Part shown: positions 6,246 to 12,068 of the stretch, piece by piece
Layout of the letters: each line of letters starts with the position of its first letter
How positions within the stretch are numbered: the stretch's first letter is position 1
NCBI GenBank assembly: GCA_964584665.1
Contig: CAZPAO010000045.1
Coordinates: 1-15,431 of the forward strand
Direction: 5' to 3'
Length of the DNA stretch: 15,431 nt
DNA from: DASUBN01 sp964584665
GTDB lineage: Bacteria > Pseudomonadota > Gammaproteobacteria > Natronospirales > REEB76
Position numbers and translations under genes: made by a program
Notes under the pieces: generated by a model
Seen by the model: only the letters and a program-made list of their open reading frames with translations
Databases searched by the model: none
Told to the model about the DNA's origin: nothing

Positions 6246-6287
6246 CCTTGCAGGGCTCTCAGTCGGTGGATTCCGACCCGTGCAAGG
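6246..6287 (-). promoter_or_regulatory. Predicted leader hairpin covering the ribosome binding site of the first DUF4242 gene
   Basis: In the minus-strand transcript, CCTTGCA (6287-6281) pairs with TGCAAGG (6252-6246). After one bulged C the pairing continues GGG with CCC, and an inner TCGG/CCGA stem caps it. The AAGG of the ribosome binding site lies in the 3' arm, 9-10 bases before the ATG. Such a stem could limit initiation and respond to temperature, a protein or coupled translation. A second 6-bp hairpin (6292-6306) lies just upstream. This is a fold drawn by hand; no energy was computed. Confidence 0.4.
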
Positions 6288-6324
6288 TAAGCGGCGGGAG
6301 CCGCCGGGACATCGGGATTTCTCC

Positions 6325-8961
6325 CTATTTATTGGCGGCCTGGCTCTCGAGGCGGCTAGGGGCAAGACCCAGCCGGGCAGCAGCGGCAGCGGCCTCGCCG
6401 CGGGAGTGCACCCCCAGTTTGGCCAGCACCGAGGAGACGTGATGGCCCACGGTCTTCTCGGAGACGAACAGCTGGCGGGCGATATCCGCGTTGCGGCGTC
6501 CTTCGGCCAGTAGTGCCAGTACCTTGATTTCCTGGTTGGTCATGCCCGCTGGATTCTGCCGGGTGCTTTCCTGGGCACCGCGGCGGATGCTGCGGACGCC
6601 GCTGGCGCGGAGCTTGCGGCGTACCGTGGCGGCCAGGGGGCCCGCCCCCAGGCGTTCGAAGATCTCCAGCGCCGTGCGCAGCGGTTTTTCCTCATCGCTG
6701 TCCGACAGGGCCACTGCCTGGTCATACGTGCAACCCAGATTCTCCCATGCGCGCGCAGCGCCCTCCCAGTCGCCGGTGATCTGGAGTGCATAAGGTTCGG
6801 GAAGGCCGGCAGGCGTCTCGGTCAGGCGCCCATGCCGCCATAGCCAGAACGCCAGTTCACCTGTGAGCCAGGGGTCACCCCCACCCCGTCTCAAGCAGAA
6901 CTCATACGCGTCGGCGAGGAGCTGCAGGATCTCCTCCGTCGACTGGCCGTGGATCCATGCCGCCTCGGCGCGTGCTGCCACCGCCGGTACCAGCCTCTGC
7001 AACTCGTCGGCGGGAATAGCGAAGCGATAGGCTTGGGCCAGCGGCGTCTCCATATCGGGATCGCCGCGCCGCGCGCGCAGACGGCCAAGGGTTGTCAGCG
7101 CCGGGATCTTGATGATGGGTGCCGATGCCGCGCAACGCGCGATGGCATCCGCATCCCGCCCGGCATCGTCCCACCGCCCGAGGGCAAGCCGGGCTTCGCC
7201 CCGGTGGGCTTGCAGGTAGCCGCTCCAGGAGTCCAGGTCGCGGGCATCGCAATAGTCGAGCCCTTCCTGGAGGCGGGCGAGGGCGGCGGGCGAATGGTTG
7301 CGGTGTCGCACATCCATGCTGCAGATGTTCACGTAGGCGCGGGCGACATGCTCGTCGAGGCCCGCATCCAGCGCCATCTTGAGCGCCCGTTCCAGGTCGT
7401 GCAGTCCCTGGGGGTCCAGCTGCATGTACTTGGTGGTGCCGATGTTATTGAGGGCATGGGTCTGGATAGCGATGTCTCCCAGCGAAGTCGCCAGGTCCAG
7501 CGCTTTTTGCCCCCATTCCAGTGCCTGGGCAGGCTCATAGGCCAGCATATGCAGCTGTGAACGGTTGCTATAGGCCATGGCGAGTTCGCGCCCGGGAGGC
7601 AGGGGCTCGAGCGTCTCCACCGCTTCCACGGCATAGCGTTCGGCTTCGGCTCTCTGTCCATTGAACCAGGCCAGTCGCGAGAGCCAACGCAGGTTATCGC
7701 CTTCCTGCAGGCGCGCGCCCGCTGCGCGCCACAGCGCCAGCGCCGCTTGCCGCGACTCGATGGAGTCTTCGATACGGTCGATCAGGTAGCATTCATACGA
7801 GCGGCGTTCGAGGAATCTGGCCCGCTCCGTGCCATCCAGTGCCGCGCCGTGTCGCAGAGCGGTCTCGAGATAGAACGCCGCCTCCCGGTGGGCACCCACG
7901 GCGGAGGCACGCTCGGCGGCCAGCGGCGCGAAGCGCAATACCGCTTCGCTGTCGGCGGCTCGGTCCGCATGGTGCACCAGTCGTGCGATAGCGACTTTGT
8001 TCTCGCCCTGGCTCAGCAGGCTGGCGAGCGCGATGGCATTGAGTTCCTGGCGCTGGGTGGCGGGGATATTGTCCTCGACGGCGCGACGGGCGAGCTCGTG
8101 TCGGAAACGCAGCCCGTAGTCAGGGGACATCACCATGCCCGCATTGAGGCATTCCTGGAGCGCCTCGTTGCCAGGCGACACAGCACTGTCCACCAGCCAG
8201 CGTTCGGCCTTGCCGGGGACGATGGATACCAGATAAGCGACCTCGCGGGCCGCATCCGAGAGGCGGGCCATACGGGCGATGACCGCATCACGCACGGTGG
8301 GGGGCATGTGGCTGCCCGAGGTCGCCAGCACCTCGGTGACGAAGAAAGGGTTGCCACCGGTCACTGTATGCAGGTCGGCTGGGGCGCGCCCGGAGGCCTG
8401 CGCCAGGAGGCCGACTGCCGATGCGCTCAATGGCGACAAGAGGATGCGGTGGACGGAGGCCGGCGGGAAATCGCCGATGACAGAACACAGGGGATGCTTG
8501 TCGTAGACCGTATCATCGCGATAGGTCATCACCAGCATCACGCCGAGCCGCTGCAAGCGGCGGCCCAGGAACTTGATGAGATCGAGGGTCGCTTCATCCG
8601 CCCAGTGGGCGTCCTCGATTATCATCACTGTGGGGCCCGTCATGCTCCCGAGCCGTTCCAGGGTTATGTTGAAGATGTCGTGGCGGCTGGTGGCCGCCGA
8701 GAGAGCGGCGGTGAAGTCACCGCCGGCCTGGCGCGCGATATCGTAGAGCGGTGCCAGCGGGTGAGGCGTGAACAAGGCTTCGCAGCCGCCCCACAGCACC
8801 CGCACCTTGTGCTGATGCTTAGCGACGAACTCCTGTAGCAGCGAGGTCTTGCCGATGCCGGCCTCGCCTGCGACCAGCACTACCCGGCCGCTCCCCTCGC
8901 GGGTGCGGTCGAGCACCGAGTTCAGCAACTCAAGGTCGGGTTCACGTTCCAGAAGGGGCAT
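6325..8961 (-). CDS. Large ATP-binding LuxR-family (LAL-type) transcriptional regulator
   Basis: The 878-residue protein has the layout of LAL regulators (MalT-like STAND ATPases). An N-terminal AAA/NTPase domain carries Walker A GEAGIGKT at 32-39 and Walker B VMIIEDAHW at 112-120. A long middle region (about 340-780), rich in Ala and Leu helical pairs, resembles TPR repeats. The C-terminal LuxR helix-turn-helix spans about 807-866 (MTNQEIKVLALLAEG, then NADIARQLFVSEKTVGHHV and AKLGVHSRGEA). Such proteins are activated by a ligand bound to the sensor region with ATP. The start ATG has GGAG seven bases upstream. It heads the minus-strand accessory block and is divergent from tadA. Control of the DUF4242 genes directly downstream is the simplest inference. 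No acyl-homoserine-lactone domain is present. Confidence 0.92.
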   Translation of the reverse strand: MPLLEREPDLELLNSVLDRTREGSGRVVLVAGEAGIGKTSLLQEFVAKHQHKVRVLWGGCEALFTPHPLAPLYDIARQAGGDFTAALSAATSRHDIFNITLERLGSMTGPTVMIIEDAHWADEATLDLIKFLGRRLQRLGVMLVMTYRDDTVYDKHPLCSVIGDFPPASVHRILLSPLSASAVGLLAQASGRAPADLHTVTGGNPFFVTEVLATSGSHMPPTVRDAVIARMARLSDAAREVAYLVSIVPGKAERWLVDSAVSPGNEALQECLNAGMVMSPDYGLRFRHELARRAVEDNIPATQRQELNAIALASLLSQGENKVAIARLVHHADRAADSEAVLRFAPLAAERASAVGAHREAAFYLETALRHGAALDGTERARFLERRSYECYLIDRIEDSIESRQAALALWRAAGARLQEGDNLRWLSRLAWFNGQRAEAERYAVEAVETLEPLPPGRELAMAYSNRSQLHMLAYEPAQALEWGQKALDLATSLGDIAIQTHALNNIGTTKYMQLDPQGLHDLERALKMALDAGLDEHVARAYVNICSMDVRHRNHSPAALARLQEGLDYCDARDLDSWSGYLQAHRGEARLALGRWDDAGRDADAIARCAASAPIIKIPALTTLGRLRARRGDPDMETPLAQAYRFAIPADELQRLVPAVAARAEAAWIHGQSTEEILQLLADAYEFCLRRGGGDPWLTGELAFWLWRHGRLTETPAGLPEPYALQITGDWEGAARAWENLGCTYDQAVALSDSDEEKPLRTALEIFERLGAGPLAATVRRKLRASGVRSIRRGAQESTRQNPAGMTNQEIKVLALLAEGRRNADIARQLFVSEKTVGHHVSSVLAKLGVHSRGEAAAAAARLGLAPSRLESQAANK

Positions 8962-9118
8962 CGGTTATCTCCGGCGGAAGCCGCGCACCCATGCGCACCC
9001 GCCGATCCCGGTGGATCCAATTAGACTAAGTATAACCCAGTGATGACCGCGCCGCGATCAGACCGAACTCTGCACTATGATATTCCCGCGTCATGCCGCG
9101 GATTTAGGGGGTATTGGG
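8962..9118. promoter_or_regulatory. Divergent control region between the LuxR-type regulator and tadA
   Basis: This 157-base gap must hold promoters for both directions. On the minus strand a -10-like TATACT (revcomp of 9029-9034) could serve the regulator. On the plus strand TATGAT (9076-9081) could serve tadA. Neither has a convincing -35 at normal spacing, so both calls are tentative. The tract around 9017-9037 is more AT-rich than its surroundings, as expected for a promoter. AGGGGG at 9106-9111 is the tadA ribosome binding site. Confidence 0.4.
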
Positions 9119-9568
9119 ATGAATGATGATGAGAAGTGGATGCGCGAAGCGCTGCTGCTGGCCCAGCAGGCGGAGGCCGCGGGCGAAGTGCCGGTCGGCG
9201 CGCTGGTGGTGAAGGATGGCGCGCTACTGGGCTCCGGCTGGAACCAGCCGATCGGTTCCCACGACCCCACCGCCCACGCCGAGATGATGGCGTTGCGCGC
9301 CGCTGCGGCGCGGATCGGCAACTACCGTCTCACGGGTGCGACGCTCTATGTCACCCTAGAACCTTGCGCCATGTGCGCCGGTGCCATGGTGCATGCGCGG
9401 ATTGCACGGCTGGTCTACGGCGCCGCCGATCCGAAGACCGGCGCCGCCGGCTCGGTGTTCGATCTCACGCGCAGCGACAAGTTGAACCACCGGCTGGAAG
9501 CGCAGGGTGGCGTGCTGTCAGGGGAGTGCGGGACCATGTTGCGCGATTTTTTTGCACGCCGTCGTTAG
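9119..9568 (+). CDS. tadA: tRNA-specific adenosine deaminase
   Basis: TadA converts wobble adenosine 34 of tRNA-Arg(ACG) to inosine. The 149-residue protein has the zinc-dependent deaminase signature: HAE with His53 and catalytic Glu55, then PCAMC with zinc ligands Cys83 and Cys86. EVPVGALVV lies near the start, and the C-terminal helix ends in RDFFARR. The ATG at 9119 is preferred over an in-frame ATG at 9077 because AGGGGG lies seven bases upstream and the family alignment starts here. It is divergent from the LuxR-type regulator. A tadA gene between guaA and purL matches the gene order I recall from Pseudomonas. Confidence 0.96.
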   Translation: MNDDEKWMREALLLAQQAEAAGEVPVGALVVKDGALLGSGWNQPIGSHDPTAHAEMMALRAAAARIGNYRLTGATLYVTLEPCAMCAGAMVHARIARLVYGAADPKTGAAGSVFDLTRSDKLNHRLEAQGGVLSGECGTMLRDFFARRR

Positions 9569-9836
9569 TGGGAAAAGCTTAGACCCTTCCGGCAGGGTAC
9601 TCCCGCGATACGTCTTCATCCGCATATGTCACATCCACTTCCGACGCTGTCACCGTATTAAAGGCAGGGCCGACCAGCCGATGCTTCCGTGCGTTGATTG
9701 TGACAATGCATCGGCATAGTGTTTTTCCGTGTGAATGAGCCTTGGCCAGGGAGATCGTGCACGTGCCAGCTGCGCAGGCACCACGCGGATGAGCGCCAAG
9801 CAGGACGACATGCAAAATCACAAGGGAGTATCTGCC
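9569..9836 (+). other. Upstream region of the cytochrome P460 gene
   Basis: No gene is supported in this 268-base gap. ACCCT/AGGGT (9583-9587 and 9594-9598) forms a weak hairpin after tadA without a T-run. A -35-like TTGATT at 9694-9699 and a -10-like CATAGT at 9715-9720 are only 15 bases apart, so the promoter is doubtful. A frame open from 9735 enters the P460 gene but has no ribosome binding site and would bury the signal peptide. Confidence 0.3.
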
Positions 9837-10379
9837 ATGACGAGAATCGCTTTCTGGACTATAGCGGTCGCTGGAGTCGTGCTCGCCGTCCTGGGGGGCA
9901 ACGAGGCCATGTCCGCACCCGACAAATACACCGTGAAAGTTCCGAACGGACTCGCCTTCTCCGAATTCAAGGGATACGAGGATTGGCGGGTGGTCTCCAT
10001 CAGTCAGGCTAAATCCCTCGGCCTCATCGAAGTCATCCTCGGTAACCCCGCGATGATCGACGCCTATCGGTCCGGGTTCCCTGGCAACGGGAAATCCATA
10101 CCTGATGGCGCCATGCTCGCGAAGATCCACTGGAAAGCGGTGGATAGCACGGAGGCTCCCGCTCCGACGGTGATCCCCGGTGCATTGGACGACGTGGACT
10201 TCATGGTGAAGGACAGCAAGAGGTTCGCGGCTTCCGGAGGATGGGGATACGGCCAATTCAACTATGACGCAGCGAGTGACAAGTTCACGCCCTTGGGGGA
10301 CGGTGCCAAGTGCGGGTTCGCCTGTCATACGATAGTGGCGAAGAAAGATTACGTCTTCACCGCCTACGGGAAGAGGTGA
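9837..10379 (+). CDS. Secreted cytochrome P460-family haem protein with a CX3CH motif
   Basis: The 180-residue protein starts with a signal peptide (MTRIAFWTIAVAGVVLAVLG, cleavage near 24-27), so it acts in the periplasm. The mature part shows the cytochrome P460/cytochrome c'-beta pattern: FKGYEDWRVVSISQ at 44-57, IPDGAMLAKIHWK at 88-100, DVDFMVKDSKRFAASGGWGY at 119-138, and C-terminal haem attachment with Cys159, Cys163 and His164. Family members bind c-type haem and act on hydroxylamine or nitric oxide. Two things differ from the textbook form: the attachment site has three rather than two residues between the cysteines, and the crosslinking lysine cannot be assigned here. The ATG at 9837 is chosen over one at 9735 because AGGGAG lies eight bases upstream and the signal peptide then begins at residue 1. 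It is followed by its own terminator. Confidence 0.87.
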   Translation: MTRIAFWTIAVAGVVLAVLGGNEAMSAPDKYTVKVPNGLAFSEFKGYEDWRVVSISQAKSLGLIEVILGNPAMIDAYRSGFPGNGKSIPDGAMLAKIHWKAVDSTEAPAPTVIPGALDDVDFMVKDSKRFAASGGWGYGQFNYDAASDKFTPLGDGAKCGFACHTIVAKKDYVFTAYGKR

Positions 10380-10409
10380 GACGGCAGCCGATTGTCATCC
10401 CAACGAAAG

Positions 10410-10442
10410 AAGGCCTCCTTGGAATAGGAGGCCTTTTCGTTT
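10410..10442 (+). terminator. Intrinsic terminator of the cytochrome P460 gene
   Basis: A perfect 9-bp stem AAGGCCTCC/GGAGGCCTT (10410-10418 and 10427-10435) with an 8-base loop is followed by TTCGTTT, giving a T-rich tail. It lies 31 bases after the stop. Its right arm is also the start of the 40-base direct repeat that includes the tRNA-Ser 3' end, so this terminator and the tRNA terminator share ancestry. Confidence 0.75.
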
Positions 10443-10466
10443 GGATTGGCGGAGAGGGTGGGATTA

Positions 10467-10540
10467 CGACGGGCTGTCCTTGCCCGTCGCCCTTAGGGGC
10501 CCGCGCTTCGCGCGGTTCAAAATCGCTCCAGGCGATTTTG
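10467..10540. repeat. Three consecutive hairpins between the tRNA-end repeats
   Basis: Three perfect stems follow one another: CGACGGGC/GCCCGTCG (10467-10474 and 10482-10489), CCGCGC/GCGCGG (10501-10506 and 10510-10515), and CAAAATCGC/GCGATTTTG (10518-10526 and 10532-10540). CCTTAGG lies between the first two. The series starts one base after the left tRNA-end repeat stops matching. It contains no supportable gene. It could be a structured remnant of a mobile unit, a REP-like cluster, or a small structured RNA; no family was recognised. Confidence 0.6.
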
Positions 10541-10558
10541 TCGAACCGGCTGATCTAT

Positions 10559-10576
10559 CCACGTGGGTTCGAATCC
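10559..10576 (+). repeat. Inverted copy of the tRNA-Ser T-arm
   Basis: The 18 bases CCACGTGGGTTCGAATCC on the plus strand are the exact reverse complement of 10646-10663, the T-arm and 3' variable-arm part of the minus-strand tRNA-Ser. The following bases AACGGCCGTCCA no longer match a serine acceptor stem. No cloverleaf can be drawn around it, so it is a tRNA fragment, not a gene. Confidence 0.65.
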
Positions 10577-10590
10577 AACGGCCGTCCAAA

Positions 10591-10624
10591 CGAAAAAAGC
10601 CCCCTTAAGAAGGAGGCTTTTTCG
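10591..10624 (-). terminator. Terminator of tRNA-Ser, nearly symmetric
   Basis: On the minus strand a long hairpin (CGAAAAAGCC-CCTT paired with AAGG-GGCTTTTTTCG, one internal mismatch, CTT loop) starts eight bases after the tRNA CCA and ends in TTTTTT. The plus-strand reading also has a stem with TTTTT, so it may stop transcription from both sides. Confidence 0.8.
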
Positions 10625-10631
10625 TTTGGAT

Positions 10632-10723
10632 TGGCGGAGAGGGTGGGATTCGAACCCACGTGGGGCGTTTAGCCCCCAACCGATTTCGAGTCGGTGCCGT
10701 TGTGACCGCTTCGGTACCTCTCC
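10632..10723 (-). tRNA. tRNA-Ser (anticodon CGA)
   Basis: The reverse complement folds as a class II tRNA. The acceptor GGAGAGG pairs with CCTCTCC in seven pairs. The anticodon stem ACCGA/TCGGT encloses CTCGAAA, giving anticodon CGA, which reads UCG serine codons. The long variable arm TGGGG...CCCCA is typical of serine tRNAs. The T-arm GTGGG-TTCGAAT-CCCAC is perfect. Discriminator G and an encoded CCA (10632-10634) complete the 92 bases. The gene is flanked on both sides by truncated copies of its own ends. Confidence 0.96.
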
Positions 10724-10801
10724 AAGGAAAACTTCTTAGACGCTGATTCCTTACCGTCCCTGGCGTGGTTTCCGGCTTCACCGTCGTGGCTGGGTGCCGG
10801 C

Positions 10802-10813
10802 ACCTCTCCAAGG
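10802..10813 (-). repeat. Copy of the tRNA-Ser 5' end and flank
   Basis: The 12 bases ACCTCTCCAAGG at 10802-10813 repeat those at 10716-10727, which span the tRNA 5' end (GGAGAGGT on the minus strand) and its flank. The match stops where the D-arm would begin, so this is a 5' fragment 86 bases upstream of the real gene. The rest of the 189-base gap 10724-10912 holds TAAAAT boxes on both strands (10821-10826 minus, 10882-10887 plus), possible -10 elements for the tRNA and the DUF1820 gene, without clear -35 boxes. Confidence 0.5.
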
Positions 10814-10912
10814 GACGCGTATTTTACAGGACTCACGGGCTTTGGGCAGCCTCTTCTATAGCCGGTGCCCCGGGTCTTGGGTAAAATTCCAGGCAATCCC
10901 CTCGAGACCGCC

Positions 10913-11242
10913 ATGCCCCCACGCCATATCTACAAAGTCCTCTTCATGAGCCAGGGCAAGCTCTACGAGGTCTATGCCCGCAAGGTAAGCCAAGACGGCT
11001 TCTGGGGCTTCATCGAGATCGAGCAGCTGGTGTTCGGCGAGCGCGGCGGGGTGGTGGTGGATCCGGGCGAGGAACGCCTGAAGAGCGAGTTCGAGGGCGT
11101 CAAGAAGAGCTATATCCCCATGCATTCCGTGGTGCGCATCGATGAGGTGGCCCGCGAGGGCACCGCCAAGATCACAGCAGTGGAGGGCAGCGGTAACGTG
11201 ACGGCCTTCCCCGTTCCCCTGTACACGCCGGGCAAGAAATAA
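10913..11242 (+). CDS. DUF1820 family protein
   Basis: The 109-residue protein starts MPPRHIYKVLFMSQGKLYEV and contains GFWGFIEIEQLVFGE, VVVDPGEERLKSEFEGVK and SYIPMHSVVRIDEV. This is the conserved pattern of DUF1820, a small soluble family I recall mainly from gammaproteobacteria. No function is established and no catalytic motif or membrane segment is seen. The ATG at 10913 fits the family start; a GTG at 10865 in the same frame would add 16 residues of unlike sequence. It ends two bases before the GTG of the metallohydrolase gene, so the pair is probably one operon. Confidence 0.9.
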   Translation: MPPRHIYKVLFMSQGKLYEVYARKVSQDGFWGFIEIEQLVFGERGGVVVDPGEERLKSEFEGVKKSYIPMHSVVRIDEVAREGTAKITAVEGSGNVTAFPVPLYTPGKK

Positions 11243-11244
11243 GG

Positions 11245-12006
11245 GTGCGCTTCGCCTCCCTGGGCAGCGGCAGCCGCGGCAACGCCACCCTCATCCAGGC
11301 CGGTGATACCACCATCATGGTGGACTGCGGTTTCTCCGCCTCCGAGACCGAACTCAGGCTGAGGCGCCATGGCGTGGAACCCACCGCCCTGGCAGCGATC
11401 CTGGTGACCCACGAGCACAGCGACCACGCCTCCGGCGTGATGCGTTTCGCCTCCCGCCATGGCATCCCGGTGCGCTGCACCGCCGGCACCCGCCAGGCCT
11501 GCCTCAAGCTGGGGTTCGAGACCGCCGAAGTCTTCGACAGCCACCTGAAGCTCGTCATCGGCGAGATCGAAGTCACGCCAGTGACGGTGCCTCACGACGC
11601 CCGCGAGCCGGTGCAGTTCCTGTTCGATGGTGGCGCCCACCGCTTCGGCCTGCTCACGGATGTGGGCAGCCTCACTCCCCACATCAAGCGCATGTTCAGC
11701 GGCTGCGCGGCCTTGCTGCTGGAATGCAACCATGACCGGGACATGCTGGAGGACGGTCCGTATCCGCCGTCCCTGAAGCAGCGGGTGGGCGGCCCCCTGG
11801 GGCACCTGAGCAACGATCAGGCGGCGGAACTCCTGCGCGCCCTGGACAAGCAGTGGCTGCAGCACCTGGTGGCGGCGCATCTCTCCGAGAAGAACAACAC
11901 CCCGGAGCTGGCGCGCGCGGCCCTGGCCGAGGCCATGGACTGCGACCCGGAATGGGTGGGTGTGGCCACCCAGGAAGCGGGCCTGGAATGGCGGGAATTG
12001 ACCTAG
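11245..12006 (+). CDS. Metallo-beta-lactamase-fold hydrolase, WalJ/YycJ-like
   Basis: This 253-residue protein begins MRFASLGSGSRGNATLI, typical of the YycJ/WalJ branch of the MBL fold. Metal ligands are visible: THEHSDH with His56, His58, Asp60 and His61, VPHD with His117, LTDVG with Asp139, and AAHLS with His212. The set suggests a two-metal phosphodiesterase or nuclease-type hydrolase. Proposed roles for the family relate to cell-wall or DNA-repair coordination, but the substrate is unsettled. It starts with GTG two bases after the DUF1820 stop, so it is probably translated by coupling. No closer ATG would keep the conserved N-terminus. It ends 62 bases before purL. Confidence 0.9.
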   Translation: MRFASLGSGSRGNATLIQAGDTTIMVDCGFSASETELRLRRHGVEPTALAAILVTHEHSDHASGVMRFASRHGIPVRCTAGTRQACLKLGFETAEVFDSHLKLVIGEIEVTPVTVPHDAREPVQFLFDGGAHRFGLLTDVGSLTPHIKRMFSGCAALLLECNHDRDMLEDGPYPPSLKQRVGGPLGHLSNDQAAELLRALDKQWLQHLVAAHLSEKNNTPELARAALAEAMDCDPEWVGVATQEAGLEWRELT

Positions 12007-12032
12007 AAGTGGAGTGCGGCGGCGCCTTACTG

Positions 12033-12038
12033 TAAAAT
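12033..12038 (+). promoter_or_regulatory. Possible -10 element upstream of purL
   Basis: TAAAAT at 12033-12038 sits 30 bases before the purL ATG in an otherwise GC-rich gap, preceded directly by TG. The -35 position (12010-12015) reads TGGAGT, a weak match. It could drive purL separately from the upstream pair. AGGA at 12059-12062 is the purL ribosome binding site. Confidence 0.4.
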
Positions 12039-12068
12039 GCCGCTCCGCACCCGCCCCCAGGATTGAAG

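Larger units (their letters stand above)
10426..10650. repeat. Direct repeat of the tRNA-Ser 3' end plus flank (40 bases, 185-base period)
   Basis: Positions 10426-10465 repeat at 10611-10650 with one mismatch (10433 C, 10618 T). Each copy holds half of a terminator stem, CGTTTGGAT, and the last 19 bases of tRNA-Ser including CCA. Only the right copy continues into the intact tRNA; the left one breaks off at 10466 into unrelated sequence. A truncated tRNA 3' end in direct orientation is the usual mark of an attachment site left by tRNA-targeting integration. It could also come from collapse of a tandem tRNA array. Confidence 0.8.

Noticed and set aside
7747..8838. 363-codon plus-strand frame inside the LuxR-type regulator
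   Set aside because: It lies wholly inside the secure regulator gene on the other strand and shows no domain or ribosome binding site.
9077..9118. Upstream ATG for tadA
   Set aside because: It overlaps the likely promoter and has no ribosome binding site; the ATG at 9119 has a good one and fits the family start.
9579..10328. 249-codon minus-strand frame opposite the P460 gene
   Set aside because: The plus strand encodes a signal peptide and a haem-binding protein with a clear ribosome binding site; the minus frame resembles nothing.
10310..10672. Plus-strand frame ending ERVGFEPTWGV
   Set aside because: That ending is the well-known false translation across the antisense of a serine tRNA gene. 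The frame starts inside the P460 gene and crosses two terminators.
10605..10914. Minus-strand frames across the tRNA gene
   Set aside because: They run through the folded tRNA and its leader, with no ribosome binding site or recognisable domain.
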